DNA from: Gracilaria domingensis | Taxonomy: Eukaryota > Rhodophyta > Florideophyceae > Gracilariales > Gracilariaceae | NCBI GenBank assembly: GCA_022539475.1 | Contig: VCMS01000457.1 | Location: 1 to 55,539, forward strand | Direction of reading: 5' to 3' | Length of the DNA: 55,539 bases | Shown: positions 55,524-55,539 of the stretch, piece after piece | How positions within the stretch are numbered: the stretch's first letter is position 1 | How the letters are laid out: the number at the start of each line of letters is the position of its first letter | Notes under the pieces: model-generated | Seen by the model: only the letters and a program-made list of their open reading frames with translations | What the model was told of the DNA's origin: nothing | The model's database searches: none | Translations under genes and position numbers: made by a program

Positions 55524-55539
55524 CGCAGTAAATCACCGC

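Larger units (their letters stand above)
51350..55539 (+). mobile_element. Ty3/gypsy-type LTR retrotransposon, internal region, truncated by window end
   Basis: Order gag (CCHC) - protease - reverse transcriptase is that of Ty3/gypsy (Metaviridae) and plant/algal LTR elements. Gag and pol are in different frames related by -1. The element is inserted next to a decayed DNA transposon, forming a mobile-element cluster at the outer edge of the locus. Its mirror copy occupies 1-4049. Confidence 0.88.

Noticed and set aside
1..55539. tRNA, rRNA or CRISPR features
   Set aside because: No T-loop-like GTTCGA context with paired arms, no rRNA signature and no regularly spaced short repeats were seen.

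Overview
The window is one eukaryotic contig built as a huge inverted repeat around a 726-base run of N (28359-29084). Positions 1-27770 are, read backwards, the same locus as 29085-55346. The right arm is clean: seven long uninterrupted genes. The left arm carries the same genes broken by dozens of indels and substitutions, in coding and non-coding DNA alike. I read the left arm as a poorly corrected long-read copy of the same molecule, not a second functional locus, and rely on the right arm for gene calls.

The host looks like an intron-poor photosynthetic eukaryote, possibly a unicellular red alga (inference, low confidence). Reasons: uninterrupted genes of 0.9-3.5 kb, a carotenoid-isomerase-like oxidoreductase, a HAD protein like plant plastid proteins, an LpxC of the kind retained in plants and algae, and eukaryotic proteins (RPAP1/MINIYO, nicastrin, a cyclin).

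Right-arm order from the centre outwards: unrecognised flank (29085-30914); TIR-domain/TKL-kinase fusion with an N-myristoylation-type start (+, 30915-33527); cyclin-box protein (-, 34696-35772); RPAP1 (+, 36359-39862); nicastrin (-, 39900-42272); HAD-like protein lacking the nucleophile (+, 42665-43819); LpxC (-, 43951-44823); CRTISO-like oxidoreductase (+, 45132-46889); decayed pogo-like DNA transposon (about 47.9-50.24 kb); Ty3/gypsy-type retrotransposon running off the end (about 50.24-55.5 kb). The left arm repeats this order mirror-fashion.

The seven host genes strictly alternate in strand, so every intergenic stretch is either a shared divergent promoter or a convergent 3' junction. 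They do not form one pathway: they cover transcription, cell cycle, intramembrane proteolysis, lipid A-type synthesis, plastid redox chemistry and signalling. The most novel-looking element is the TIR-kinase fusion, where a MyD88-like TIR domain precedes an apparently active TKL kinase on a putatively membrane-anchored protein. Also worth a look are a candidate -1 frameshift signal at the gag-pol junction and the layered evidence that the palindrome is an assembly product.
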